Part shown: piece after piece, positions 43,894 through 56,410 of the stretch
Numbering within the stretch: position 1 is the first letter of the stretch
Layout of the letters: each line of letters starts with the position of its first letter
Assembly: GCA_024180945.1 (NCBI GenBank)
Contig: JAKSGN010000039.1
Coordinates: forward strand, 1 to 64,000
Direction of reading: 5' to 3'
DNA from: Macrophomina tecta
Taxonomy: Eukaryota; Ascomycota; Dothideomycetes; Botryosphaeriales; Botryosphaeriaceae
Length of the DNA stretch: 64,000 nucleotides
Made by a program: the position numbers and the translations under genes
Notes under the pieces: generated by a model
Told to the model about the DNA's origin: nothing
Database searches by the model: none
What the model saw: the letters and a program-made list of their open reading frames with translations, nothing else

Positions 43894-46800
43894 TCACAGT
43901 TTACCCCACGACTCGACTGAGTTTCGACCATGGGCCGCTTGCGTCCCAGTACGGTTCATCTTTCCATACTCGAAAGGCTGCTCATTGTCATGCCCGAAGT
44001 TGACGCGCACTTGCACCTCTGTACTCCGCCCGTCAATACCGATGACCGGAAAAAGTTGTCCTTTCACGCCAGTGAATGCGGTTTCTAATGCCCGGGTCAG
44101 AGGTCAGCGGCTTGAAAGGGAAACCGAGAAACGTACCGAGCTTTGTGCCGTTTCTGGTGAAGTATATTGTGCCATTGTTTGGACCATTACTGAGGTCGAG
44201 TCCACAGCCTACAGTGTCGCCGGCGCCAAATTTGCCGCTGTAGGTCTTTCCCTCATGTTGCTGCGCGTACTTTTTACCGCTGTCACCTTGGTATCCCCAT
44301 GTAAGCGCGCGAGCGTACCTCCATCCTGGCAATGTGTTTCGGAGAATTGCGATCTTGGTACATAATCCCACTCCAACGATTCTTCGGCATGCTCCCTTAG
44401 TGATTTGTTTCTATTAAGAGCTGTAGTCGGAAGAGTAACTTACGGCTTGTATGTCGTGCTTCCTCCAGATACATGTATTTCGAAGTAGAACTCTGTTGTA
44501 TCCGGCTGAACAGGGTTGTCTGCCCGGACTGACATGCGCACCTTTTTGTATTCGCCTGTGACGATGAGTCAGTGCATGTGCAAGTACGGGCAGAATATGC
44601 TATCCAACCGTCTGGTTTGTACGAGGCTGTGAGACCGTCTTTAGATATGGCCAGGCGTTCGTCGCGGTCGGCACTATTCCATTTCGTCGGCGGACTCGTC
44701 TTGAAAATAGTGACCGGCTGTGTATCATCCCCAGCTGCTCCAATGAAGCCGTACTGAGCGGCAATCATCTTGGGTGTCCATCCGTACTCGTCTCTGTGGG
44801 AGTGCCACTTCTTAAACAGCTTGAAAACTCTGGTAGAGCTCCGCTCGATCGCGCAAGTAAGCTTCAACAAGTGTCCTTGCGCTCTGTCCTTACCTCTAGT
44901 GAAGAGGTCTTCTATGATATCCTCAAGCTTGCGTGACCGCTCCGAGCTGAGGTTTGACCATCGCTGCCAGCTACTGAACGCTACATCCAGGGGAGTGGTG
45001 CCATAGATAAATTCCTCGCGGCTGCGAGCGCTGATTGGTGCTCCGTGCTCAATCAGCAACTTGACCAGTTTGTTGTTGCCTCGCCACGCTGCGGTATGTA
45101 GTGGCTGGTCTCCTTCCTTGTCTTCCACTTCGCACATTGCTCTGGACAGTGTCTTGCCAGGTTTGTGTTCGTCTCTCGGCAGCCCGTGGCCAGTTTTTCC
45201 TTCTCCAATCTCTAGTAAGCGCTTAGTCGCCGCCAGCTCCTCGGCCTTGATGCAATGGTGCAGCGGGGTCATTCTATTCTCGTCAGTATGGAGCAGAAAC
45301 TTCAGGTTCGAGCCACGCTTCTCGTGCGTGTCCAGGAGGTAATGCATGATTTTGAACTCCCTGTTGGAAGCGGCGCATACAACCGCGTCTTGCTTTTCGC
45401 CGTTAGTCTTAAAAAGGTCGGCCGCGTTGACCTCTCTTGCTAATTTTCTGAGTTCTCTGATGCTTTCCGCAGCCTTTTGTTCCGCGTCTTCAATGGCTTT
45501 GGCAAGCTTCTCGGAGTTGTGCTCAACCAAGGTTTTCACAACGCTCAGGTTACCGGTGTAGATCGCAGCGTGGAGGGCCTTCGATGTCAGCAGGTGAACT
45601 TGGGTATGAAGTTGACAAACCCTACCATATCTTTTTTGGTGTCGTCATCGTTGATATCCGCTCCTTCGGACAACAGATATCTGGCAACTGCATTATTGCC
45701 TCCGCTGCACGCTTCGTATAAAGGAGCCTGGCTTTCTTTGTCTTGTGCATTCAGGTCAGCGCCATTTTTTAGCAAGAGTCGAATGAGCTGGACAGGTGCG
45801 TTAGGCCATTTGCACGCCCAGTGCAATGGTGTTTCCCCCATATGATCCTTTGCATCAACCTCCACCTCCGGCTTCTGCTTAAGGGTTGGGCTGCCTTCTT
45901 TAACATGCTCGCCAAGGAGGATCTCGCATGCCTCGATATTGTGAGAGGCGGCTGCGAGATGGAGGCATGTAGTATGGGATCTGTCTCTCCGTGTAGCATC
46001 GGCCCCCGCGTTGAGAAGGTCCACGATGGGCGTTACATCATTGCTGACGTTCTTGATTGCGAGCAGCAGCGGTGTCGCGTGGTCGGCATTGCCTGCATTC
46101 ACGTCTGCATGACCGAGCAATGCTTGCATGCCGAGGAAGCCAGCATGGCCAAGGCAGACCAGATGCAATGGAGTATCCTTCCTACTGTCAGCCGCAACTC
46201 CGGGACATTTCGTGTGATGGTATATACCAAGTTCTTGTTCACCTTGTTTGCCTCTCCATTGGCGACGTATTTATGGATGAGGGAAACAAATCCATAACGC
46301 GATGCGGTATGCACCGGTAAGTCGCCGGTGCGGTCCTCCTTTGAGACTCCGCCAATGGACAGTCCGAGCCAGGCTTGGTAAGCTTTGTTTTCCAAGTCCA
46401 TGAACTGCTCCACGCCTTGCAGAAGCGAATTCCACCTCTGTTTCACTTTCCTGTCGCTCTCCTGTTTCTTTACCGCAATTTCCGCTGCCCGAAGGTGTTT
46501 CGGCCAGTTCTCCAGCTCGTAGCGCAGCGACTTGCTCCCTTTAGCCGACTTCTGGGTCTTTCCCCTTTTGAGCGCTCTTTTTGACAGGTATTTCTTTTGG
46601 AATGCCGAGGAGTTTAGCGTGTGTATGAGCTGTTCCGCCATGCGGAGGTTCCCCTTTTTCTCGCCCGCCTCAGCGACGCGCTTATCCTCGCCTGATCTCA
46701 CGAAATCACGGACCGAATTGTGCTCGAGTTGCAGGCTTGGTCCAGTCAAGCGCAGAAAGTCGCGACCCACGCGGGAAAAGCTGTTCTTGATATTGATAAG

Positions 46801-49020
46801 ATCCCGGTTCTCGGAAGCGCCGTCATCGGCGGTGTCGACATCGGTCTCTTGGCTCCCGACCGCCTGACCGTCGATGAGCCGTACATAGGTCTCGGAGAGC
46901 TCGTCTGCTATTGGCATAAGCTCCATGGTGCCCTCACCACAGATCAGCCAGCGAAGCGCGGTGATGAGGATTGTGCGGTTGTCTTCGTTCAGCTCGTCGA
47001 TCTTGCGCCGGTACATCTCGATTGTTCCGTGTGGAAGCTCTTTCATGAACTTTGAGTAGCCCAAGAACGATCCTTTTGGTGTTTGAAGACTTTGCATTAC
47101 GCTCGCCGCATCTTGGAGCAGTGTTAAGCTCATCCCCGACAGATGGTATCTTGAACCACTCACATTTGAATTTTCCTTCAGCATGCTCGACAATGAGATT
47201 CGTGGCATTGTTGCGATTGTCTCTGCTCCACCGAGGCTTCAGCTGTTTGAGGGCGTCGTAACAGTATCTTTGAATCTGAGAGCTGGTCTTCGTTCCGTCT
47301 ATGTGGATGAATTGCATCCTGGGATCACCGTTTTGGTCGGTATCCTTTACCTTGGCCACGTGCGAGGGGCGTGAAGAAATCAAGATGCGAATCCAGTCCA
47401 GCTTGGCTAGGGACCTCAGAGCCCCGAGGAGAGTGTCGTCGGAGCACTCGTCCAGCGCGTCAACGACTATGACGAGCGGCTTGCCGCCAACCCTGCCGAG
47501 CTCCTGGAAAAGAGACTGGAGAGCGGGCATTTTCATGTATGCAGGTCGTTTCTTCTCCGAGTCAGCCAGATTCTCTTTTGCTTTCTGCACAACCGCATTG
47601 CAGTCCCTCTGCAGCTTGACCTGCTGCTCGTCGTGTCCGTCTGCTTGATCCTTGGCTTTGTGGAAAAGTTGGGCGCAGAGGTGGAGCATGATCTTTGAGC
47701 TCTCGGCAGCATTAGTGTCGCCGTAGCGGCAGAAGAAGTAAAGCAGCAGTGGTTTCTGCTCCTCTTTGCCCGGCCCTATGGCGATTGTAGTTTTGGCCTT
47801 TTCCAGGCTCTCGATAACGGTGGACAGCAGGACAGACTTTCCGGTTCCGCCCTCGCCAGTCAGGCACAAGATACTGGAGCCACCAGCCGTCCAGTCCACG
47901 AAAGCGCGCTCTTCCAGAATCCATTTGCACGAGTCTTTGTGGCGCCTTTCCTTCGAGACGTTTTCGTGATACCGATCAATCGGAGCATGAAGGTCGATGA
48001 TGTGTCCTTGTCTAAACCATTTGAGATTTGCGTCGAAACGCCGTTCGATTTCCGCTGCGGCATTCTGGTTGCTCACCTGATCGACCTTGTCGATGACGGT
48101 GGCGAACATGGTGTGGACGGAGGCAAAGGCGCCCTTTGTAAGCTTTCGCAGGCGGCCAATCTCCAGCTCCTGCTTGCCCTTCAGCTCCGCCAGGAGTTCC
48201 AAGGTTGTGTTCTCGAAGTCCATGCGGGTTGCATCATGTAGGTACGCAACCTTTAGCTTGCAGTCTTCTGCGATAGCCTGGAGCTCTCTGCACTCTGATC
48301 CGAAACTCGCCCTAAAGATCCGGGCTTAACAACAAAGAGTTAGTCATTCGGTGAGACTGCCAACTCGGGCAAGCGTGGCAGACTGACAGATTGTATGTCG
48401 CCCTCTAAGGTGCTTCCGCGCTAGGTAGAAAAAGTGCAGTGTCGAGGCGAGGAGGTCGGGCATCTGCTGCCGAGGGGACCATGTTGTCTCCTGGCGCTGG
48501 TCCCGCACCGAGCCTCGAAGATATCTCTGAGCGTAGATCTCACAGATCAGGATCGCAGCTGACATCTGCTGAGTGGCCTCTCCGATCATATTAAGTACTT
48601 TTTTATCTACGATGAAGACCTTCATGTAGGCGTCAGCGTATCAACGCATTTCAGTCCTACCACTCAAGAAGCGAAACCACTTACCCTTCCAATCGCGCTC
48701 AGCCCCATCCATACCAATGAAACGATTTCTGGAGCTGCAACCATCATTTTGTCACCAAACTCCAGCATCAGCTCCATCCGAGAAATGATGGCCGTGGAGT
48801 CGATGGCGGTAGCGCTTTTTTTGCTGTTGATCGGCTTTTTGTATCTTCCATCCTGATCCTTCACGGCATCAGGCGGGCCTTCCTTCAATTCAGCAACGGC
48901 AGATGTCAGGCTGCGCCTTGAAATACGGATGTCGCCGGGCGTCTGGTTGATCTTTCTGTAGAAAATTCTCTCAGCTTCGGCCCAGATATCGTTGATCGTG
49001 TTCCCTTGCTGAGTCGCCAT
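43894..49020 (-). CDS. NACHT-ankyrin-SPRY NOD-like receptor
   Basis: Nine exons: 48685-49020, 48388-48619, 47164-48324, 46228-47111, 45626-46177, 44609-45578, 44444-44555, 44137-44381 and 43894-44084. They sum to 4683 nt, exactly 1561 codons; the eight introns are 47-65 bp. Residues ~1-250 are a helical N-terminal domain of unknown type. NACHT follows: GEGGTGKS (Walker A), LVIVVDALDEC (Walker B) and RILISSRPSH, then a winged-helix-like region. Ankyrin repeats start at DLPVHTASRYG and go on with DTPLHLVCLGHAG, GETPLHWACKW and DQPLHTAAWRGN. The C-terminus is a SPRY domain: LTWGYQGDSGKKY, GKFGAGDTVGCGLD and GTIYFTRNG. Such STAND proteins sense non-self through the repeats and trigger cell death through the N-terminus. 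Cytosolic. Confidence 0.88.
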
Positions 49021-49761
49021 GGCTGGTGTAAGCTGTCAGAGAGGCAGCCAAAGATGATCGATCACGGCGGAGCGGACGAACTATTGAGCTCCTGGGGATA
49101 GGACTTGGAGAGGGGTTGTTTTTATTTCACGGCTGGGGCGGAGTGGCCTCATTGCTGCCTGCAGCGTAAGCACTGAGCGGGGCCTGAGAGAATCTGGATC
49201 AGGCTGAGGCACCAAACCAAACCAAAACTAACATTGCTATAGAGGAAAGGCGGACCATTAGACTTTAAGTACAGATTCGGTTGTCTGCTTAATATCTCTT
49301 AAACATGCCAGGGCCTTGGGAAGGGTTGAATGGTTCTGCACGTACTGGTGCGCAGCAATTGCATCGTCACAGCCTCTGCCGGACTTCATCGGTCGCTTGC
49401 ATGCGTCTTATGAAGCACGCCTGCAGCCGTGCCCAAAAGGATTTCCATGCACAGCGAACGATGGTTCCCGAGAGGCGCACCAATCGCTTGCCGTAGCCTC
49501 GCGAGCCTGCCCCACCCTTCAATCAGCCTCCTCAACTAATCCCGGGTGCCCGCGGACACAGTCAATCGCTGCATTGACGTCATCGTAGTCGGCACATCAA
49601 GCGACCAGCAACCCAACCGCTTCATATCTTCGACTGCAGCCATTTCGAAGAGGAGCGTGTACCGTCATAGGAGAAACGGCGAGCGGCGAGATGTGCTTAG
49701 TGGAACCTGGCTCAGATGCGCGATAGCGGGAGGAGGTGGCAGCAGTTCAGAGTGAAGCCGC
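49021..49761. other. Intergenic, no gene seen
   Basis: 0.74 kb holding the NLR promoter and the 3' flank of the next gene. Short frames only. Confidence 0.5.
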
Positions 49762-51438
49762 CTATCGAGTGCTAGCAAACCAAGCGCTTATGATCGCATC
49801 CTTTTCCTTATCGGTCAGCCGCAGCATCTCCTCTTCTCCCTCCACGACCGCGGCCGCAGACAGGGGCTCTCTGTCTTTTGGCCGCCGCGAGATGCCCCTC
49901 TCGATTGATCTCTGGATGCCTACGAGCGTATGCCCCGCCAAGCCAACTCCTCCTGAACGACATGTGCGTGTCAGCGAGAAATCCGAAGCGAACGGGCGGG
50001 CGGGCGGGCTCTGTGACGAACGGAACGCTTACCAGCTGCAGGCTTGCAAACGACGCCACCAACGCCCTTCACGACGCCCTTCACAAACCCTTTCGTCCCC
50101 TCTTCCTTCGCCCCTTTCACCGGCTGCACGAAGAAGCCCGTGATTCCGTCATACAGCCCGTAGCCAAACCCCTGCCCGGCAGCCCAAAAAAAATCAGTAA
50201 GAAAGCACCCACAAGAAAACCCCCCCCCCCAACCCCCCAACAGAGCCGACTCACCTTGCCCGCCGCCGCCAGCCCGGACGTAAACCCCACAATCCTGTCG
50301 TCCGCGCGCACCGTCTCGTCGCCGTACAGCCGGGGCACGTTGTGGAAGCCGCGCGCCAGCGCGTGCGCGTACTCGCCCGGCGCCGCCAGGCCCACGCCCA
50401 CGATGCGGGCGACGCCCTTGCCCGAGCTGGCCACCGCCTCGGCCGCGCGGTCCAGCTTCTCCGCCCCGCTCGGCGTCTTCTTCCGGGCCTGCAGCTCCGC
50501 GCCCGCCTCGCCGTCGCCATCGAGTGGCCTGGGAGCAGCAGCAGCAGCAGCGCCGCCGCCGCCGCTCGCTTGAACGTTGCCTGGCTGGGACGCACCGGCC
50601 GCGCTGTTGCTGCTGCTGCTCCTGCTGCTACTGCTGCGCCGCCGCCGCTGCTGGGCTCTCTCGCGCTCCAGGTCCTCGGAGGCGAGCTTGTTCAGCCGGT
50701 ACGTGCGCAGGGCGGCCTCGGAGGCGCCGCGCTGCAGCTCGCTGAAGACGTTGACGGTGCTGGTCGTCAGGGCGGCGAGAGGGTCGCGGGGCGGCTTTTC
50801 TACTGCTGCTGGGGCGGCGCCGCCGTCTCGTCGTGATGGATCTTCTTCTACTTCTTCCTGGATCCTAAGGCCCCACGTGTCCGTCAGTCTGCTGCTTGCT
50901 CTCTTTCAAGTGCCTGATCGGGGCGGGGCAGGAAAAGAGACAGGTGGTGGCGGCGAGGTAGGGGGGATTTCTTTTGGGCAATGTGTACGCACAGCTCCAC
51001 GTTCGCGCCGTCCAGCAGCCCCTCGCGCACCAGCACCGCCGCCGCGAGCGTCGAGAGCTTGACGCGGTCCTCGGCGCCCCTGACGCGCCATTCCGCGGTG
51101 CGGCTGGGCAGCACAATGCAGCGGTCGAGGTGCCGTTTCTCGTAGGGCGGCGGCGGCGCGTCCCTCTGGTCCGTCGGCTGTTCGTGAGCGAGATGCAGGC
51201 CGGGGTCGGGATGCTGTGGTGGCTTTGGGGGAACGACTTGCAAGCCGTCGGGCTCGGTGATGCTGAGGACGGGAACGACGTGCAGGCCGTCGTCGGAGCG
51301 GAGTGGCTTTCGTGGGATTTGTCTGCTGGCGTGGGAAGGGGTGTGCGGGCGCGATGGGTCTTCTTGTTCGGTCCACAACGGGATGGGGAGCGAGGAATCG
51401 TCGACTGGGCCTAGCGTTTTGCGCTCGGGAGATGCCAT
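49762..51438 (-). CDS. Conserved glycine-rich protein, family related to glucosyltransferase-associated tails
   Basis: Exons 50993-51438, 50255-50864, 50033-50171 and 49762-49952 (461 aa); introns of 128, 83 and 80 bp with GTGCGT/GTGAGT/GTAAGC donors. The N-terminus is Pro-rich (PPPPYEKRH), the middle has Ser/Arg and Ala/Gly low complexity, and the C-terminal half holds PGEYAHALARGFHNVPRLYG, GFGYGLYDGITGFFVQPVKG and KGFVKGVVKGVGGVVCKP. I recall similar segments in fungal sterol-glucosyltransferase-like proteins, but no transferase domain is present here. Small-residue repeats suggest membrane association. Function unknown. Confidence 0.7.
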
Positions 51439-52014
51439 GGTTGTGGGCGTGACGTGTGTGGTGGGGAGTTGGACGTCGTCCCAACTTCAAGAAAGATACC
51501 CTGGGGGGTGCGTGTCTCACCGCTATGACGCTCAAGGCAGTGAAAACGTGGGGGCGGGACTAATGCTTCACGCTGCTGACGAGCATCGCTGTTGGGTCCA
51601 GGGTATGGACTGTTGCGATTGGCTCAAAGCTTCTGCGAAGGGCGGTTATAGTATGCTTGGCGTTGGGGGCCGGTGGGAATCGGGAGGGCTTGGGGACGGC
51701 TGTGGCTGGCGCAGCTGGCGACTTATGCATGCGAAGCCAGGTCAGTTCTCTTCAAGCATTGACGTTCAATCCAGCTCTCAAACAGTCGCGGACTAACACA
51801 CGTGTGGGGGTGCGGCTCACGATGCTTCAAATTGCCGTTTGTGGTTAGCTCGGATAGGTCAGCATTGTTCGACACTCCCTCTCCATCCGAACGACTATGA
51901 ATTGCTTGTTTCCAGCTCACAAGCAGGAGAAAGTGGCTCAATCTGCGACAGAAAGTCAGCCATTAACGCCACAGGAGCCATCGCCGACTGCCTTATCCAT
52001 TCCACTCATTCACA
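51439..52014. other. Intergenic, no gene seen
   Basis: 0.58 kb between the promoter of the glycine-rich gene and the 3' end of the oxidase gene. Confidence 0.5.
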
Positions 52015-53412
52015 TTACAACCTGGCCTTGGCGTGACGCTCAATCGACCCCCCCGAAGCCACACGACCCAGCTCCGGCACCTTCGGGGCTCCAGCCTCCA
52101 CCCTCATGGCCGTCGGCGGCAGATCGAGCAACGTCTCCTCCACCAGCGCCAGCACGTCGCCCGCACACCCAAAGCACAGCGACCACCCCGCCCCGCCATG
52201 CCCGTAGTTGTGCACGATCCGACTGGGCACCGCGCCGCCCGCCTCTGCCACATGTCGCCTCAGCTCCCTCTCCACGCGCACGTTGCTCCTCCGGAACGGG
52301 CGCAGCCCCTGCGCGAGCGGGTAGTCCGGGTCGAGCGCCGCGCGGCGCAGGCCCGGCAGGAAGGCGTCGCAGCGGGCGCGCATGCGGCGCACGGCGGGCG
52401 CGTCGAGGGTCAGGTCGAGGGCGTGCTCGTGGGCCTGCGTGAGGCCGCCGATGAGCAGCACGTCGTCGGTGCGCGGGACGAGGAAGACGATCTCGCCGGC
52501 GGCGACGTCGGCGCTGATGGTGAGCGCGCGGTCGAGCTTGGGGAAGCGCGTGCCATCGTTGAGGACGCGGATGAGGGCGCCGCGGATCTGCGCATGGGCT
52601 TGGGTGAGCGTGTTTCTTATCGTTGTGCATGTGCAGACGTTGTGGAGTGGGGAGTGACGGACTGGGTAGCAGGTCTCGTCGCCGGCGAGCTCAGTGCCGG
52701 AGAGGCCGGTGGCGTTGATGATGGCGGAGGCCTGGTGCTCGGAGAGCAGGCTGCGCTCCTGGTCGAAGAGGTCGCCGGTTATCGTTTGGGTGATGAGCGT
52801 GGCACCTTTTGCGGCGACGAGGCCCTGGAGGTAGAGCATGCAGGTGTCGGTGTCGATGACGGGGGCGAGGTGTTCGTAGGCGTCGACGGCGCCGTAGGTC
52901 CTGTCAACGCCCGTCTCTTCAATGATGCGGGCATCGTGGCGGAATCCGCGGACACCGCTGGCCATCAGTTCGACCATCTTCGCCATCTGAGTCTCGTCCT
53001 TCTCCACTGGCATGGGGAAGAAAAAGTCTGCTGTTTTCATGCGGACGCCGGAGGCCGTAGGGTCCGCTGTGGCCAGGGCGTCCCAGATGTGGTATGCGAC
53101 CATGCACCAGCGCTTGGAGTACTGCAGCGAGATGTGGTCGGTGTGCTGGCCGCACACAGCAGGAGGGAACTCCCATAGCGCCCCGGCAATTTGGGAAGCC
53201 AGCCGCTGTTCCTTACCGTAGGATGCCCATTGCTTGGCAATAATGGTGACATGATATCCCCTATCAAGGAGCGCCCACGCCGTTACAAGACCGATGACGC
53301 CGCCGCCTACTACGAGGATGCGCGGAGAAGATGAGATGGGCGCGTAGAGCGGAGTTGAAAGAGGGGTCAGGTCTCTCCAAAAAGTCAATACATTGTTCCG
53401 TGAAGTGAGCAT
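52015..53412 (-). CDS. Peroxisomal D-amino-acid oxidase
   Basis: 465 codons in one frame; removing a likely in-frame 75-bp intron (52588-52662, GTCCGT..CAG) gives CYPIRGALIRVLND and 440 aa, closer to the family. FAD-binding ILVVGGGVIGL is near residue 33. The D-amino-acid-oxidase signature is IVHNYGHGGAGWSLCFGCA near the C-terminus, and substrate-site Tyr and Arg regions are retained. The C-terminus AKARL ends in ARL, a type 1 peroxisomal signal, as expected of this H2O2-forming enzyme, which deaminates D-amino acids to 2-oxo acids and ammonia. It carries about 30 extra N-terminal residues before the Rossmann fold, so the true start may be later. Confidence 0.9.
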   Translation of the reverse strand: MLTSRNNVLTFWRDLTPLSTPLYAPISSSPRILVVGGGVIGLVTAWALLDRGYHVTIIAKQWASYGKEQRLASQIAGALWEFPPAVCGQHTDHISLQYSKRWCMVAYHIWDALATADPTASGVRMKTADFFFPMPVEKDETQMAKMVELMASGVRGFRHDARIIEETGVDRTYGAVDAYEHLAPVIDTDTCMLYLQGLVAAKGATLITQTITGDLFDQERSLLSEHQASAIINATGLSGTELAGDETCYPVRHSPLHNVCTCTTIRNTLTQAHAQIRGALIRVLNDGTRFPKLDRALTISADVAAGEIVFLVPRTDDVLLIGGLTQAHEHALDLTLDAPAVRRMRARCDAFLPGLRRAALDPDYPLAQGLRPFRRSNVRVERELRRHVAEAGGAVPSRIVHNYGHGGAGWSLCFGCAGDVLALVEETLLDLPPTAMRVEAGAPKVPELGRVASGGSIERHAKARL

Positions 53413-54584
53413 TTCGAAGTGACGGACTGATCGCAGTGGCGGGCTGTGAGAGTGTATGATTGGTATGAATGAGGCAGATGGTCAACTGGCTTTCCAGATT
53501 GCCAGTGCATGACAATGAGCGGACTGCGACCTCTCTTATGATTCCCATCCGGCCTCCGGCCCGCGTGAAGCTTGGCTGGTTGCAACGCCGTGGGCGCCTG
53601 AGACAAGGTGGCCCGAGGCCTTGTGGGTACCATCACTCATTTCCTTCTGCTGATTCTCTCTTCGAATGTGGAAACCTTGATGGGCTGGTCAGAGCCCTCC
53701 CTCATTGGCAGTGCTTCCTATGGAATTGATGCAGTCCTGTGGAATCCGTGGCATGATGGCGCAACGGATGCAAGCATATACACGGCCAACATATAGGACG
53801 GTCATCTTGCATCCAATCGCGGGTGAATCACTGCTGTTTCATATCGTTGTGAAAGCCATGGATCTAACGGGCTTACTTTCCTTGTAAATGATGCTTGCTG
53901 TCAGAAACAACCGTGTTTGTCTAGGCGGAGGTATCTCCGCCTGGCATCGAGGGCGGTTGCTCGTACGGCGCATGAAGGATTCTGGATCGGGCCATGGACA
54001 TGCAAAGATGCAACGAAGGCTTGACATCCCGACGAGCTGGGCTGGTCTGAGGGCCAGCAAGAAGGACACGCCGTGCTGACCGGAGGATGGGAAACGGGCA
54101 CGCAATAGCGGAGCAGTGTACGGAACAGCTTGTTCTGGCCTGGGCACACAGCGGCTCAGCCAATGGCGTGGGCGGCGAGTAAGTGCATACCTTATGGGAA
54201 ACGCGGATGGACCATAGAATGCCCCTCGGCCACAATGTTTCCTCCAGAGGGAATAATCAGGAGAGCGGTCTGTCCCTGGCCGGTTTCGAAGATGTGAATC
54301 TGAGAAAAAACCAGGAGACCGGGAGCTGCAGCCGCCGGCCCGGCAACAGTGGACGGTCCATCCAAATCCACCACCAGCATGACTCGCGCACCGTCGCGTC
54401 CTCGCAGCTCGCCTTCGCCAGCTGAGCTCTCTCCACCACACCACACCACACCACTCCGCGCTGCCTCTCGCCCGGCCCCTCGACTTCTCCCTCCGAACCC
54501 GCAGTGCCTCTCCTCCCACCAGCCTTCGTCGCGCCTGGCCCCCGGCCTCACCACCGAACACCACTGCCCGCCGGAGAAAAAGAA
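53413..54584. other. Intergenic, no gene recognised
   Basis: 1.2 kb. A minus-strand frame of 271 codons (53839-54654) overlaps the next gene antisense, has biased Arg/Gly composition and no motif, so it is taken as a shadow. Confidence 0.5.
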
Positions 54585-55052
54585 ATGCCCAACGACGCCG
54601 CCGCAGCAGCCGCCCGCCAACGCGCGCAGGAGCTCCCGCTCGAACAGCCTCCACCGCTCAGCAAGATGCTCGACCAAGACCGGCGGCAGGTCGACGACTG
54701 CACGCCGTGCCGTGTCATGGGTAAGCCGCCAATCTTCCACGACCGCTGAGACGCGTCCCACCACCCGCACACCACAACCCATCCACCGCCGGCCCGCTGG
54801 CCACATGCCCTCCCTGCTGTCCCGCCCCGCCCCTGCTACAGCTGCACCGTGCTAATCGGCGGCACTACAGGCGCCTCCGCGTTCATCGGCCTCGGCATCT
54901 ACAGCTACGTCTCCGGCCACTCGCAGCTGCGGCAGGAGCGCGCGAAGATTCTGGCGAGCAAGTCGATGCTGGGCCTGCGCGCGCGCAAGGCGTCGATAAC
55001 AGGGCTGGCGGCGACGCTGGTCGGGCTGGGCGTGTACAGGCTCGTCAATTGA
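54585..55052 (+). CDS. DMAC1/Dmo2-like mitochondrial inner-membrane protein (DUF4536)
   Basis: Exons 54585-54720 and 54871-55052 (105 aa) with a 150-bp intron. The conserved core DDCTPCRVMG is followed by GASAFIGLGIYSYVSGH and ends GLAATLVGLGVYRLVN: a CxxC motif and two short membrane segments. This is the pattern of the DUF4536 family (human DMAC1, yeast Dmo2), linked to respiratory-chain complex I distal-arm assembly in animals. Mitochondrial location is inferred from the family. Confidence 0.75.
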
Positions 55053-56202
55053 GTTTTGCCGTCGGGCAGCGGGATCTCATGATTGCGCGGGGCGTGCTGC
55101 AGCGACTCAGAGATACGGAGCGGGCGGTGTTTCCCATTTGCGCGGAAAGAGGAAAGGTGTGTGGAAAGAGAGGCCTCATGGTAGGGTGAGCGGGAGGGGG
55201 CGTCTTGTGGAAGATGTGCAGCGGCGTTTGCGGAAGCTCACTGCGGGCTTGGCGGTCGAACTCTACGGCAAAAGAAGCAGAATCGCATGGCCGTTCCGCA
55301 GGGGTAAATCGTATGACAGCATGTCCCGCAATGCCCTTGGGCCTTTGGGGTGCTGAGTATGACGCTGCTCTCGCCACCGGGATGAGCGTTGCTCGGAGAG
55401 ATGAACAGAGCTCCTGGCAGGGATCAGGCCGTAGAGAAGCTTCCGTGACGGAGTGCCACCGGAATACTTTTTGTGTCTGCTCAAGTTGTTCAGACCTGCT
55501 TGAAGGCGACGGCAAGCAGCTCAGTAAATTCGCTGGAGTCGGTGCACTGGGCTGTGCCGACGCAATCGCATGGGCAGCTCTGCGCGTTACGTAGTTGAGC
55601 ATGGAGACCCGCAACCCGCGCCCCGTCTTCTTGCGCTGCACAGGTGGGCAACCGCCTAGCTTGTGGATGGTACACACGTTCGTAGCTCAGTCGATAGTCG
55701 TGAAGGTCGCTACGTTACTTCCATGCGGATAGGTCCTTGTATACCCGTATATGACCGGCAACTCATTGACTTTCTGGGAGTCAAATCCTCACACTTTAAC
55801 TGGAAGTTGGAGGCCCCGGTCAGCGCCGTCTTCGGTGCGGATGAAGGCGACAAATAGCCTCAAGCTCATCTGAGCGGTATTCTTTCCAGACAAACGCGTC
55901 TCGTAAGAATCGATCCATGTAGTTTCCTTGAGAGTGCAAATGAACTCAGTGTAGCCAAATAAGCAGATGCAATACTCAAGGTGTTCTTGAAATAGGAAGC
56001 CGCTGATCGTCGCTCAAGCATACTCGTCATTTAGTTTTGCAAAAGGCCAAGCTCCGCCGTAGTATATTCTCATGCAATGGTTGCAGGCCGAGCCGGGAAT
56101 ATTAATGCGTTTTTCAAGCTCCAACGCCATCTCAGCTCATGACTCACATATTTATACTGTCTCGCAACCTGCAGATGAGACAGAACCAACTTATCATCCA
56201 CC
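55053..56202. other. Intergenic, no gene recognised
   Basis: 1.15 kb. Frames up to 210 codons on the minus strand (55045-55677) lack motifs. TTTATA at 56150-56155 lies 48 bp before the small secreted-protein candidate. Confidence 0.5.
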
Positions 56203-56410
56203 ATGAAGCTTGCCGGTTTTGTAATCGCCGCCGCCCACCTCCCCGTCCTGTAGCCTAGATACGCTCTTTCTGGTTGTTCAGTTACTGACCAACCGTTATA
56301 TCAGCGTGCACTGCGACACTCACGTGAGGTGGCTCGCGCTATCGCCCAACACGGGATCCGTTGACTCTTGCTTGATGCAACAAGCCTGCCTCTGCTACAA
56401 AAAAGCATGA
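56203..56410 (+). CDS. Candidate small secreted cysteine-containing protein
   Basis: Exons 56203-56249 and 56305-56410 give 50 residues. The 55-bp intron has a clean GTAGCC donor, a TTACTGAC branch-like site and a TATATCAG acceptor, which is the main support. The start MKLAGFVIAAAHLPVLVHC looks like a signal peptide; the short mature part contains four Cys including CLCY. There is a CACC-ATG context and a TATA-like element upstream. It is very short, so a longer form with later exons is possible (coding-like sequence at 56552-56644). Function unknown. Confidence 0.4.

Noticed and set aside
52033..53178. 381-codon plus-strand frame opposite D-amino-acid oxidase
   Set aside because: Antisense shadow; the minus frame carries the complete oxidase signature and a peroxisomal signal.
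53839..54654. 271-codon minus-strand frame overlapping the DMAC1-like gene
   Set aside because: Biased Arg/Gly composition, no motif, antisense to a two-exon gene with a recognised family core.
55670..55760. tRNA-like sequence (CGTAGCTCAGTCGATAGTCG)
   Set aside because: It resembles a D-arm, but no anticodon arm, T-loop GTTCRANNC or closing acceptor stem can be formed around it.
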